Shown here piece after piece: positions 25,953-33,471 of a DNA stretch of 58,227 nucleotides; the stretch's first letter is position 1, and each line of letters starts with the position of its first letter. The notes below the pieces were generated by a model. The model had not been told where the DNA came from. It saw only the letters and a list, made by a program, of their open reading frames with translations, and did no database searches. Made by a program: the position numbers and the translations under genes. The DNA comes from Candidatus Latescibacterota bacterium (GTDB lineage Bacteria; Latescibacterota; UBA2968; UBA8231), in the NCBI GenBank assembly GCA_007136405.1, contig SLHA01000096.1:1-58227 (forward strand). Direction: 5' to 3'.

Positions 25953-27467
25953 TCACTGGCTCTCCTCCAACAGCATCGTACGGATCAAGCGGGCAGCATC
26001 GTCCGGCCGTTCGTGCACCATATGCTGTATCCGGTTGAGGATCATCTCGTGAGGCGTCTCGGTGCGCTCGAATTCGTCCGCCGCCGCGTCCTGTGTCTCC
26101 CCCAGATCCTGCAGTTCCTCCTCCACACCGACACCACGACCGATTGCCTGTATGATGTAACGCAGAGTGATCAGAGCGGCGATGATCCCCATGATCTTGG
26201 CCATGTTGATGGCGATACCGGTCCAGAATTCCTTGCGTTTTCGCGCTTCTTCCTCCGCCTTGGCGCGGAGTTCCTGCGTCTTGTCGAACGGTATGGCCAA
26301 AACGGTGATACGGTCGCCGCGCTCGGTGCTGAAACCGACGGCCTCCCGAGCCAGGTTGGCCAGGTTTTCGATCTCCGCAGCGGATCGGTCCTCTTCGATA
26401 TACTGGCCACTGGCCGGATCGACGATCACCCGGGTCTGATCGATGGTCAACGCCATGGACAGACGGGACACCCTCCCGACCTGTCCGACGATATTCTGCA
26501 GCGTCCGGCTCACTTCATAGTTGCGTATGGCATGCTCTTCCGTGCCACGCTCGGCGCTGCGGGTCTCGGAAATCTCCTCGCTGATGATGATCTGGCGTTC
26601 ACCCGGATCCACCGTTTCGGTTTGGGTTGTCATCTGGTTGAAGTCCAGTTCCGCGTTGATGCGCACCCTGGACCGTTCATCGCCGATGACCTGATCCATC
26701 AGACTCTGCACTTTTCGTTCCAGGGCCGTCTCGATTTGCCGCTGCAGTTCGAACTGCCTGTGGGCCATCTTGACGAACGGATCGCGTTCCTCGGACAACA
26801 TCGTGCCGGTGTCATCGACGATGACGACGTTTTCGGTGTGCAGCCCCTCGACACTGGCGGCGACCAGGTAGGCTACGGCCTCGATGCGTCTGCGCTCCAG
26901 CCGCACATTACGGGCCAGCGCCAGCGTCACCGCCGCCGTTACGGGATGCTGTTCGTCGGAGAAGAGACTGGGCTCGGGAATGACCAGATGCACCCGAGCT
27001 GAACGCACACCTTGTATGCGCTCCAGGGTTTCGGCCAGCTCGTCTTGCAGGGCTCGCTTGAGGTTGACTTTCTGAAGAAAGTCGGTCATCGCCAGTTGGC
27101 TTCTGTCGAAAATCTCGTATCCCACACGCCCCGTGCGCGGATAACCTTCGCCCGCCAGCTGCAGCTGCAGATCGCGCACTTCGTCTTCCGGTACCAGAAT
27201 GGCGGAGGCATCTGCGGTCAACCGGTGCCGGATCTGCATCTCCCGCAGACGACGGCTCACCTCCGCCGCTTCCTGATAGTCCAGCTCTGCGTAAAGAATG
27301 GCGCCTGGCCATTCCGTGCGGCGCCCGCCCACGGCCACCATGATCAGTATCAGCACAGCGACGGTCCCGGCACCGCCCAGGACGCCGTAGCGCTGTACCG
27401 GACGGGCTTCGGTCCACCAGGTTCGTACCCTCTGGCTCCACTCCGTTATCTGCGTGGGCAGGTTCAT
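25953..27467 (-). CDS. fliF: Flagellar MS-ring protein FliF
   Basis: The 504-residue protein has two membrane helices, near residues 28-46 and 420-440. Between them are the periplasmic ring-building motifs (WPGAILYAELDYQEAAEVSRRL, RVHLVIPEPSLF, LERKVQSLMDQVIG). The cytoplasmic tail ends MVHERPDDAARLIRTMLLEE, the segment that binds the N terminus of FliG in the family. FliF is the first structure of the basal body. It is not fused to FliG, and no fliG follows. Confidence 0.95.
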   Translation of the reverse strand: MNLPTQITEWSQRVRTWWTEARPVQRYGVLGGAGTVAVLILIMVAVGGRRTEWPGAILYAELDYQEAAEVSRRLREMQIRHRLTADASAILVPEDEVRDLQLQLAGEGYPRTGRVGYEIFDRSQLAMTDFLQKVNLKRALQDELAETLERIQGVRSARVHLVIPEPSLFSDEQHPVTAAVTLALARNVRLERRRIEAVAYLVAASVEGLHTENVVIVDDTGTMLSEERDPFVKMAHRQFELQRQIETALERKVQSLMDQVIGDERSRVRINAELDFNQMTTQTETVDPGERQIIISEEISETRSAERGTEEHAIRNYEVSRTLQNIVGQVGRVSRLSMALTIDQTRVIVDPASGQYIEEDRSAAEIENLANLAREAVGFSTERGDRITVLAIPFDKTQELRAKAEEEARKRKEFWTGIAINMAKIMGIIAALITLRYIIQAIGRGVGVEEELQDLGETQDAAADEFERTETPHEMILNRIQHMVHERPDDAARLIRTMLLEESQ

Positions 27468-27480
27468 CGAGGTTCCTGGC

Positions 27481-27524
27481 GCGAAGGCAGGCCTTCGCCG
27501 GTTATCCGGAACGCCATAGGCGTT
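27481..27524. repeat. Two short hairpins in the fliE-fliF spacer
   Basis: Two perfect small inverted repeats lie side by side just upstream of fliF. One is GCGAAGG/CCTTCGC (27481-27487 with 27492-27498, 4-base loop). The other is AACGCC/GGCGTT (27510-27515 with 27519-27524, 3-base loop). The first is about 14 bases from the fliF ATG and could affect translation start or mRNA processing. No U tract follows, so neither is called a terminator. Confidence 0.4.
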
Positions 27525-27596
27525 TGCCGGTTCACTTGCCGGGGACCGACGCGCTCACGCCGCCTGAGGCCCCGGTGGATTGTGCCCTTGTCTGCG

Positions 27597-27932
27597 TCAG
27601 ACCTGCATGCGGATGAGTTCCTGATAACCTTCGAGTACCCGGTTACGGATCTCCAGCATCAGATCCAGGGCGATGCTCGCCTCCCGCACGGCGATCATGA
27701 CCTGGTGCACGTCTGCCGCCTGTCCTGTGGCCAGTATGTCGATGGCATGACCCGCTTGAAACTGCAACGCGTTGACATCCCGGGTGAAATCATCGACCAG
27801 ATCGCTGAAGCTGGGGCGCTCCACTCCCGACCGCTCCATACCGGGCATGCGCTCGGCCTGCCGGGGTCCCGGCCCGATGCCCGTGGCCCGCTCCATGCGA
27901 CCGGTCAGGTCTTGCACCATCCGGGTGGTCAT
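27597..27932 (-). CDS. fliE: Flagellar hook-basal body protein FliE
   Basis: The 111-residue protein has a variable N terminus and the family C-terminal part SFSDLVDDFTRDVNALQFQAGHAIDILATGQAADVHQVMIAVREASIALDLMLEIRNRVLEGYQELIRMQV. FliE connects the MS ring and export gate to the rod. The ATG at 27932 comes two bases after the stop of the transglycosylase gene. A GTG two codons upstream overlaps that stop and cannot be excluded. Confidence 0.92.
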   Translation of the reverse strand: MTTRMVQDLTGRMERATGIGPGPRQAERMPGMERSGVERPSFSDLVDDFTRDVNALQFQAGHAIDILATGQAADVHQVMIAVREASIALDLMLEIRNRVLEGYQELIRMQV

Positions 27933-27934
27933 GG

Positions 27935-28594
27935 TCACCAGCCAGCCTGTTGCTGGTACCGGCGGCGTTGCACCAGCACTCTGTGAACGTAGGCTTCGGT
28001 CTCGGCCGGCAAGCGTCCAGCGATCACGGCTGACGGTCCGGCGTTATAGGCCCAGAGAGCCACCTCCACGGATTGAAAACGATCCAGCAACGAACGCAGA
28101 TACCGGGTTCCTGCCTCGATGTTGGTGTCGGGATCGAACACATCGGTGACGCCGAGTTCCCTGGCTGTCGCCGGCATCAGCTGCATCAGTCCGGCCGCGC
28201 CACGGGGTGACACCGCCCGTGCGTTCCCCGATGATTCGACCTGGATGACAGCCCGGACCAGATCCGCATCAACCCCGTGTTCGCGGCTGTACCGTTCGAT
28301 CGCTTCGGCGTACAGGCGCAGGGATGGGCCGGAACCGGTGGATGGACGCATGCTGTCTATGCTGACGCCAGAACCGGTAACGGGCGACAGGCGCGCGCTG
28401 CGTCCCAATATACCGTTCAGCGTCTGGTGATCGTAGCTGCGCGCGGCGATGTCACTCGCCGGATCCGGGACCTGACCGGTTGCCGCTTGTACGGACAGCG
28501 CTCCCCACAACAGCGCCGCCGCGCAGGCCATGCACCCATACCGAAAATCCTGCTTTGCGCCGCTGGAAAGCAATGAACGGATATGGCGTCGCAT
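27935..28594 (-). CDS. Periplasmic lytic transglycosylase (SLT domain)
   Basis: The 219-residue protein has an N-terminal membrane/signal segment (about 18-38, CMACAAALLWGALSVQA). A spacer and a C-terminal SLT goose-lysozyme domain follow. The catalytic glutamate lies in VRAVIQVESSGNARAVSPRGAAGLMQLMPATARELGV, and a second motif NIEAGTRYLRSLLDRF ... WAYNAGPSAV follows. Placed between flgC and fliE, it probably opens the peptidoglycan for the rod, the job FlgJ does in enterics. The ATG at 28594 is chosen because it gives a signal peptide. Upstream ORF extension overlaps the preceding gene. Confidence 0.88.
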   Translation of the reverse strand: MRRHIRSLLSSGAKQDFRYGCMACAAALLWGALSVQAATGQVPDPASDIAARSYDHQTLNGILGRSARLSPVTGSGVSIDSMRPSTGSGPSLRLYAEAIERYSREHGVDADLVRAVIQVESSGNARAVSPRGAAGLMQLMPATARELGVTDVFDPDTNIEAGTRYLRSLLDRFQSVEVALWAYNAGPSAVIAGRLPAETEAYVHRVLVQRRRYQQQAGW

Positions 28595-28601
28595 GGCTGG
28601 T

Positions 28602-28946
28602 CTATCCCGATATGTCCAGCGTTCCCCCGACACTGCCGGCGGACGGTGGTCGTAAGCGGTTACCGGTCGCTCGGTACAGACCTGCATCCATCTGCGCTGC
28701 CGGCGACTGGGCTCGTACCGCAAGATTCCCGAACGCATCCTGCAAAGCCCGACTCTCCGCGGCGGTGAGCACCTGCTGCAAGTCGGGCGTGGATGCCACC
28801 TGAACCGACGCTACGGCGGGCGCCGGGGCTGCAGCGGACGCAACGGTGGGGTGTATTCGCCCATCCGATACCGTCATGTCCAGCCGCTGCGCACCGGATG
28901 CCGGCGCGGGCCGTGGCACACTGGCAGTCATCCTGTCGATATTCAT
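28602..28946 (-). CDS. Small uncharacterised flagellar-locus protein
   Basis: The 114-residue protein is Ala/Pro/Val-rich in the first half. It then has a short helix (DLQQVLTAAESRALQDAFGNLA) and the tail GLYRATGNRLRPPSAGSVGGTLDISG. It lacks a signal peptide and membrane segment. Small proteins with a similar helix and a G-(x)n-LDI-G type ending lie between flgC and fliE in some other non-enteric flagellar loci; no function is known to me. AAGGAGA precedes the ATG. It could be a rod or export accessory factor. Confidence 0.65.
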   Translation of the reverse strand: MNIDRMTASVPRPAPASGAQRLDMTVSDGRIHPTVASAAAPAPAVASVQVASTPDLQQVLTAAESRALQDAFGNLAVRAQSPAAQMDAGLYRATGNRLRPPSAGSVGGTLDISG

Positions 28947-29002
28947 CGTTGCTCTCCTTTCGCTCGCGGCCCGCGGCCAGCCGCTTGTTCACATCAAGAG
29001 AT

Positions 29003-29494
29003 TCAAATATCGAGCGAGCGGTTGATCATATCTTTGGCCGCACCCATGGCCGTCACGTTTGCCTCATAAGCGCGGGATGTCGCGATCATGTCGACCATTT
29101 CGGTGATGACATTGATATCCGGATAGAGCACCATGCCGTCTTCGCGGGCATCGGGATGGTTGGGATCGTAGACCATGCGGGGCTTGACCGGCTCTTCGCG
29201 TACCTCCTGCGTCATGACCCCGGAGCCGGGCGGGATCTCACCCGGGCGGGGTCCGGCTCCCGGACGATGCTGGGGCAGGGTGCGACGCAGCCGGTTGTCC
29301 TCCTGTCCCAGAATGGTGGAAAATCCGGCCCTCTGGGTGGATTCCAGCATGACTACGCGGCGGCGTTGGTACGGTCCCCCGTGATCCGTTCGGGTGGTAT
29401 CGACATTGGCCAGGTTACTGGCAATGGCGTTCAACCTGCGACGCTGTGCACTCAGCCCGGAACCGCTGATATCGAGTCCGTCGAAGATACGCAT
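29003..29494 (-). CDS. flgC: Flagellar basal-body rod protein FlgC
   Basis: The 163-residue protein has the conserved N terminus IFDGLDISGSGLSAQRRRLNAIASNLANVDTTRT and the C terminus YPDINVITEMVDMIATSRAYEANVTAMGAAKDMINRSLDI. The middle contains YDPNHPDAREDGMV, also typical. It is a proximal rod subunit exported by the type III gate. It lies 38 bases after flgB. The length is slightly above the average of about 140 because of an insert before YDPNHPDA. Confidence 0.95.
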   Translation of the reverse strand: MRIFDGLDISGSGLSAQRRRLNAIASNLANVDTTRTDHGGPYQRRRVVMLESTQRAGFSTILGQEDNRLRRTLPQHRPGAGPRPGEIPPGSGVMTQEVREEPVKPRMVYDPNHPDAREDGMVLYPDINVITEMVDMIATSRAYEANVTAMGAAKDMINRSLDI

Positions 29495-29532
29495 GGCGTT
29501 CCTGTTCGTTCGTGCTCCGCTCCCATCAGGCG

Positions 29533-29946
29533 CTAGCGCGGTCTACCGGTGATACTCTTCCTGAGCGTATCGAACTGTCCCGCAATCAACCGCTGGCCGG
29601 CATTGAAGAAGAGGTGATTTTCCGCCAGATCGGTCATTTCGCGATCGATGTCCACGTTGTTGATCCCCGAATCGTTGACTCCCGCAGGAGCCTCATAGAC
29701 CTGAGGAGCGCCGATGGGCTTCGGTATGGGCAGGTGTCTGGGTTCGGTGATCCGACCGGTTATACCCGGCTGCTCCACATACGAAGCCAGATATTCCTGG
29801 AAACGGACAGCTTTCCGGCGGTAACCCGGTGTGTTTACGTTGGCGATGTTGTGCGCGATCACCCGTTGCCTGAGCTGGGTGACATCGAGTACCGCATTGA
29901 GCACGGGTATCCGGGTTTTGTTGAACAGCACCTTGTGCAGGAGCAT
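29533..29946 (-). CDS. flgB: Flagellar basal-body rod protein FlgB
   Basis: The 137-residue protein has the motif LRQRVIAHNIANVNTPGYRRKAVRF and the C terminus NNVDIDREMTDLAENHLFFNAGQRLIAGQFDTLRKSI. It builds the proximal rod. Two ATGs are two codons apart; the one at 29946 is chosen because AAGAGG lies 7 bases upstream of it and only one base from the other. It is the first gene behind the sigma-54 type promoter at 29994-30009, and the flagellar run begins here. Confidence 0.95.
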   Translation of the reverse strand: MLLHKVLFNKTRIPVLNAVLDVTQLRQRVIAHNIANVNTPGYRRKAVRFQEYLASYVEQPGITGRITEPRHLPIPKPIGAPQVYEAPAGVNDSGINNVDIDREMTDLAENHLFFNAGQRLIAGQFDTLRKSITGRPR

Positions 29947-29993
29947 GGGCATACCTCTTCGGTGCGCTGAGCTGGGGTTCGCGCCAAGCTTAT

Positions 29994-30009
29994 AGCAAAG
30001 GATATGCCA
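29994..30009 (-). promoter_or_regulatory. Sigma-54 (RpoN) type promoter ahead of flgB
   Basis: The minus-strand sequence TGGCATATCCTTTGCT has the GG and GC dinucleotides exactly 10 bases apart and a good TGGCA/TTGC match. The predicted start near 29982 leaves about 36 bases of leader. A 5-bp inverted repeat with an AT-rich loop (GGTCC/GGACC, 30040-30058) lies about 30 bases upstream. This promoter would fire the flgB-to-fliN run. Confidence 0.72.
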
Positions 30010-30140
30010 CTCCCGAAGCAGACGGATAAATTCCTTACAGGTCCTTATTTTACGGACCCGATCCACGGCGGGAGATCATGGGTGCAAGCGCTGCAACAGG
30101 AACAAAGCAAGCAGATCGGGGCAGATGCAGGAAAGGTTTG

Positions 30141-30232
30141 CCAGGAGGCGGCAGGATCAGGGCGCATCCAGGAAGCGGTAGGATCAGAATCGGTCCAGGA
30201 GGCGGCAGGATCAGGACTGGTCCAGGAGGCGG
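30141..30232. repeat. 27-bp tandem repeat copying the 3' end of the GT2 gene
   Basis: Three full 27-bp units (30141-30167, 30168-30194, 30195-30221) and an 11-base partial unit (30222-30232) share CCAGGAGGCGGCAGGATCAG with a few changes. The GT2 stop codon (30211-30213) lies in the unit nearest the gene. Because 27 is a multiple of three, an in-frame TGA recurs in each downstream unit (30184-30186, 30157-30159). The array therefore looks like successive duplication of the gene's last codons, stop included. There are no unique spacers, so it is not CRISPR. Confidence 0.85.
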
Positions 30233-31185
30233 ATGATTCGCGGCGTACGACCGCGGCGATGCTGCATGGACGCCAGCATATCTCCGACCAGACCGGTGGA
30301 GAAGAATTGGATGCCGACGATGATGAGCAGGGCGCCCAGCATGAGCAGCGGGTGCCGGCCTTGGATGTTGCCGTGTACAAGGCGCAACCAGGCGATGTAG
30401 GTGCACACCCCCGTCCCTGCCATGGAGCTCAACAGGCCTAACGTACCGAAGACATGCATGGGCGTAGCCATAAAGCGGACCAGAAAGGTGACGGAAAGCA
30501 GGTCCAGGAATCCGTTGAGTAGTCGCCGGGTACCGAACTTGGAGGCACCGTAGCGCCGTGGATGATGCTTGACGACGAGTTCCCCCACGCGGTACCCCCC
30601 CCAGTGTACGATGGCCGGCAGGTACCGGTAGAGTTCCCCATACAGGTAAGGCAGGGCGTCTTCAGCAGCCTCACGCCGGTACAGCTTGAGACCACAGTTG
30701 AAATCATGCAATCGAATGCCGGCCACGGCAGAGGTCACCAGATTCCATATCCTGGATGGCACCCTCTTGGTCAGCGGATCATGGCGGGTGCGCTTCCAGC
30801 CGGAGATCAGATCATATCCCTGGTCCAGTGCCTCCAGCAGGCGGGGAATCTCGCCGGGATCATCCTGGAGGTCGGCGTCCATGGTCAATATCAATCTGCC
30901 GCGGGCCGCACGGAAGCCAGCGGCCAGTGCTGCTGCCTTGCGTGCGTTGCGCTGGAAGCGGACAGCCCTGACGTCAGGATATTCCGCATGCAACGCCTCG
31001 ATGACGGCGAACGAACCATCCGTGCTGCCATCATCCACGAATACGATCTCTGCGCTCAAATCCAACTGGGCCAGAATCTCATGGATCCACCCACACAACG
31101 GTTTGAGGCTGTTTTCCTCGTTGAACACCGGCACGATGATGGACAGATCGAGCGAGTGCAACGCCGACTCGGGTTGGGTTGTCAT
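30211..31185 (-). CDS. GT2 polyprenyl-phosphate glycosyltransferase (DPM1/GtrB-like)
   Basis: The 324-residue protein has a GT-A domain: DLSIIVPVFNEENSLKPL, the VDDGSTDGS motif, and DADLQDDPGEIPRLLEAL with the metal-binding DxD. Two C-terminal membrane helices follow (about 232-260 and 275-300). Enzymes of this type move a sugar from a nucleotide donor to a lipid phosphate carrier for later use by membrane transferases. The ATG overlaps the preceding stop (ATGA), making it the last gene of the polysaccharide operon. The stop lies inside the 27-bp repeat. Sugar specificity cannot be told. Confidence 0.88.
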   Translation of the reverse strand: MTTQPESALHSLDLSIIVPVFNEENSLKPLCGWIHEILAQLDLSAEIVFVDDGSTDGSFAVIEALHAEYPDVRAVRFQRNARKAAALAAGFRAARGRLILTMDADLQDDPGEIPRLLEALDQGYDLISGWKRTRHDPLTKRVPSRIWNLVTSAVAGIRLHDFNCGLKLYRREAAEDALPYLYGELYRYLPAIVHWGGYRVGELVVKHHPRRYGASKFGTRRLLNGFLDLLSVTFLVRFMATPMHVFGTLGLLSSMAGTGVCTYIAWLRLVHGNIQGRHPLLMLGALLIIVGIQFFSTGLVGDMLASMQHRRGRTPRIIRLLDQS

Positions 31186-33458
31186 GGCTGTCTCTCCGCC
31201 TCTTCCAATTCCAGCTTGCCAGCAAGCCGGCGTGCGGCAGGATGGTCCGGATCCGCGGTCAGAACAGCCTCGATCTGCGCCGCGGCTCGGGCGTGATGGC
31301 CGTTCTCCAGGTAGTGACGCGCCAGCATCAGGCGCCAGCCGAATTCGTCGGGACTGGACGCCAGGGCGTCGAGCAGCAAGGTTTCACCGTCTGCCGTGCG
31401 CCCGGTATTGAGGTACAGGCCGCCCAGATTACCGCGCGCCTGGAGATCGGATGGATGTATGCGGACCGCCTTCTCCAGTACTGCGATAGCGGCCTCCATG
31501 TTCCCGGCGCTAGCATACTCGACGCTCAGGCTGTTCATCAGGCTAGCATCATCGGGCTTGAGGGCCAACAACCGTTTCCAGGTCTCTATGGCAGCCTGGT
31601 GATCCCTGGTCTGGCGCTGGGCCCACGCCAGCCATTCATAGGTCCGCGGCCGCAACGGATCGAGTTCGACCGCTCGTTTCAGGGCTGACCTGGCTCGCGG
31701 CCAATCCTGCATCTCGGTGTACACTTCACCCAGCAGTCGCCAGGCTGGCTCATAGGTCGGATGCAGGGTCACGGCCGCTTCACCCGACACTCCAGCGGCG
31801 GCGATGCGACCCGCGGCGCGGCTGGCCCGTGCCTGCATGTAATGGTACCGGTAATCGTGCGAACGCCATTGGATGGCTTGCTGGAATTCCACCAGAGCCC
31901 AGGCGGGCTGGTCCATTCGGTGGTACTGCAGGCCGCGCCAGTAGTGGTGATCGGCCCGCAGCAGATGCAACCCGGCGCGGCCTCCGGCAAGCACCAGCAG
32001 CACGGCCAGTATGACTGCGCCTGCCCGCAGACTGTCTCCCGACGGGCTTGCCGCGGACACCGTTGATTCCCCGGCGGCAGCGACATGGCCAGAAGATGCC
32101 GTGGCCACGAGAACCCCGCCCAAAACCCAGAAATAGACCGCTGAAGTAGGATCCTGCCAGTTGAAGCTGACCAGTGCGTGCGTCATGCCGGCGGCCAGGG
32201 CGCTCAGGCAGGACACAGCCCAATACCACTGCTCTGAACCCGGTGAATAAAACCGTATTGCCTGGATGCCATGGTACGCGACCACGATCAGGACGGCCCC
32301 GAAAGCCGCCAGTCCGGCAACTCCGATCTCCGCCGCCAGCTCGAGGTATTCGTTGTGAGCCCGGGCTGCCTGTTCGTGCCGGAACCCCATCAACCGGCGC
32401 CAACGGTGCCAGTTGTCCACACTCCGGTACGCCGGCCACAGGAGGCTGTAGTTGCCGGGACCCACACCCAGCCAGGGCCGGGCCCGAATCAGCGCCACGG
32501 TGTCCGTCCACAATATCAGGCGCTGTTGGACCGTTTCCTTGGTCAGCGGCCGTTGCACCAGCTGCGCCACTTTCCGTCCCAAGCCTGTCGGCCCGGTGCT
32601 GTCCGCAGCCGTACCGACCCGAACGCTCCAGAACAGCAGCGCCAGACCCACGGCTCCGACCAGGCCAACCAGCGTCGGCAACGCAAGCTTCCAGCGGCCG
32701 GGCAGTCTCCAGCCCAGCGCCAGGACGATCACCAGGAAAGCGACACCGAGCGCCATCCAACCGCCGTCGCTACGCGTGAGAACCATGTGCCAGCAGGAAA
32801 TCGCCACGACCGGGACCAGTATCAGGCGCTGGTACAACGTGCGGCGGGTCAGTAGCAGTCCGACCTGTACAGGGATCACCAGTTCGAGGTAGTGCGCCAC
32901 AAAGTTGGTATTGCCGAAAGTGGATACCGGCAGGTGCGGGTACCGGGGGGGAAAGGGGATCAGATGGATCTCGAAGTATTGCAGGATGCCCAGGAGCGCT
33001 AGCGGCACGGCCGTGATCGACACGCTCCAGAACAGGGCCCGCATGAAGCCGGCGTCCGCAGCGGCCCATGCGGCCAGCAGGAAGCAACTCATCAGTCCGA
33101 ACCGTAGGACCATGGCTTCGACACCCTGTCCGCGGTTGTGGGCTCCCCAGAATGCGGCCAGCATGATCAGGACGAACACCAGGGCCGGCCAGCGCAGTGC
33201 CGTGACGCGGGCCGGCAGTGTCAAGCCGCCAAAGGCCCAGCGGGTCAGCATCAGAGCCCACAGGATGGCGACGGCACCATAGGCCAGCGCTATCTTGGGA
33301 ACTGTGTAGCAGGTATAGAAAGGCGCGTACACCGCAGCTATCAGGACCATGAAAATCAGGAGTCCGGCACGCACCGCGATATCGAGCGCGGTGACCACCC
33401 GGACATGGCGATCGGCCGGGCTGGCGCTGCGGCGCTTGTGGCCCGATACACGTGTCAT
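31182..33458 (-). CDS. O-antigen ligase/polymerase-type membrane protein fused to TPR domain
   Basis: The 758-residue protein has about 11-12 membrane helices (residues about 25-490) with a Wzy_C/WaaL-type core. FGNTNFVAHYLELVIPV precedes the large periplasmic loop with RARPWLGVGPGNYSLLWPAYR and RAHNEYLELAAEIGVAG. The last 250 residues (about 510-755) are TPR repeats such as PTYEPAWRLLGEVYTEMQDWPRARSALKRAVELDPL. The core joins lipid-linked glycans to each other or to an acceptor. Topology would place the TPRs in the periplasm if the helix count is right. It overlaps the next gene by ATGA. Confidence 0.85.
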   Translation of the reverse strand: MTRVSGHKRRSASPADRHVRVVTALDIAVRAGLLIFMVLIAAVYAPFYTCYTVPKIALAYGAVAILWALMLTRWAFGGLTLPARVTALRWPALVFVLIMLAAFWGAHNRGQGVEAMVLRFGLMSCFLLAAWAAADAGFMRALFWSVSITAVPLALLGILQYFEIHLIPFPPRYPHLPVSTFGNTNFVAHYLELVIPVQVGLLLTRRTLYQRLILVPVVAISCWHMVLTRSDGGWMALGVAFLVIVLALGWRLPGRWKLALPTLVGLVGAVGLALLFWSVRVGTAADSTGPTGLGRKVAQLVQRPLTKETVQQRLILWTDTVALIRARPWLGVGPGNYSLLWPAYRSVDNWHRWRRLMGFRHEQAARAHNEYLELAAEIGVAGLAAFGAVLIVVAYHGIQAIRFYSPGSEQWYWAVSCLSALAAGMTHALVSFNWQDPTSAVYFWVLGGVLVATASSGHVAAAGESTVSAASPSGDSLRAGAVILAVLLVLAGGRAGLHLLRADHHYWRGLQYHRMDQPAWALVEFQQAIQWRSHDYRYHYMQARASRAAGRIAAAGVSGEAAVTLHPTYEPAWRLLGEVYTEMQDWPRARSALKRAVELDPLRPRTYEWLAWAQRQTRDHQAAIETWKRLLALKPDDASLMNSLSVEYASAGNMEAAIAVLEKAVRIHPSDLQARGNLGGLYLNTGRTADGETLLLDALASSPDEFGWRLMLARHYLENGHHARAAAQIEAVLTADPDHPAARRLAGKLELEEAERQP

Positions 33459-33471
33459 GATGCTATCGCCC

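Noticed and set aside
23612..26038. 808-residue plus-strand frame across fliI and fliH
   Set aside because: It is antisense to fliJ, fliI, fliH and part of fliF, shows no domain, and has no ribosome-binding site.
25953..27467. FliF-FliG fusion that would explain the missing fliG
   Set aside because: FliF ends at the usual FliG-binding tail after 504 residues and no FliG domain follows.
30141..30232. CRISPR array
   Set aside because: Units are directly adjacent and nearly identical, with no spacers and no cas genes.
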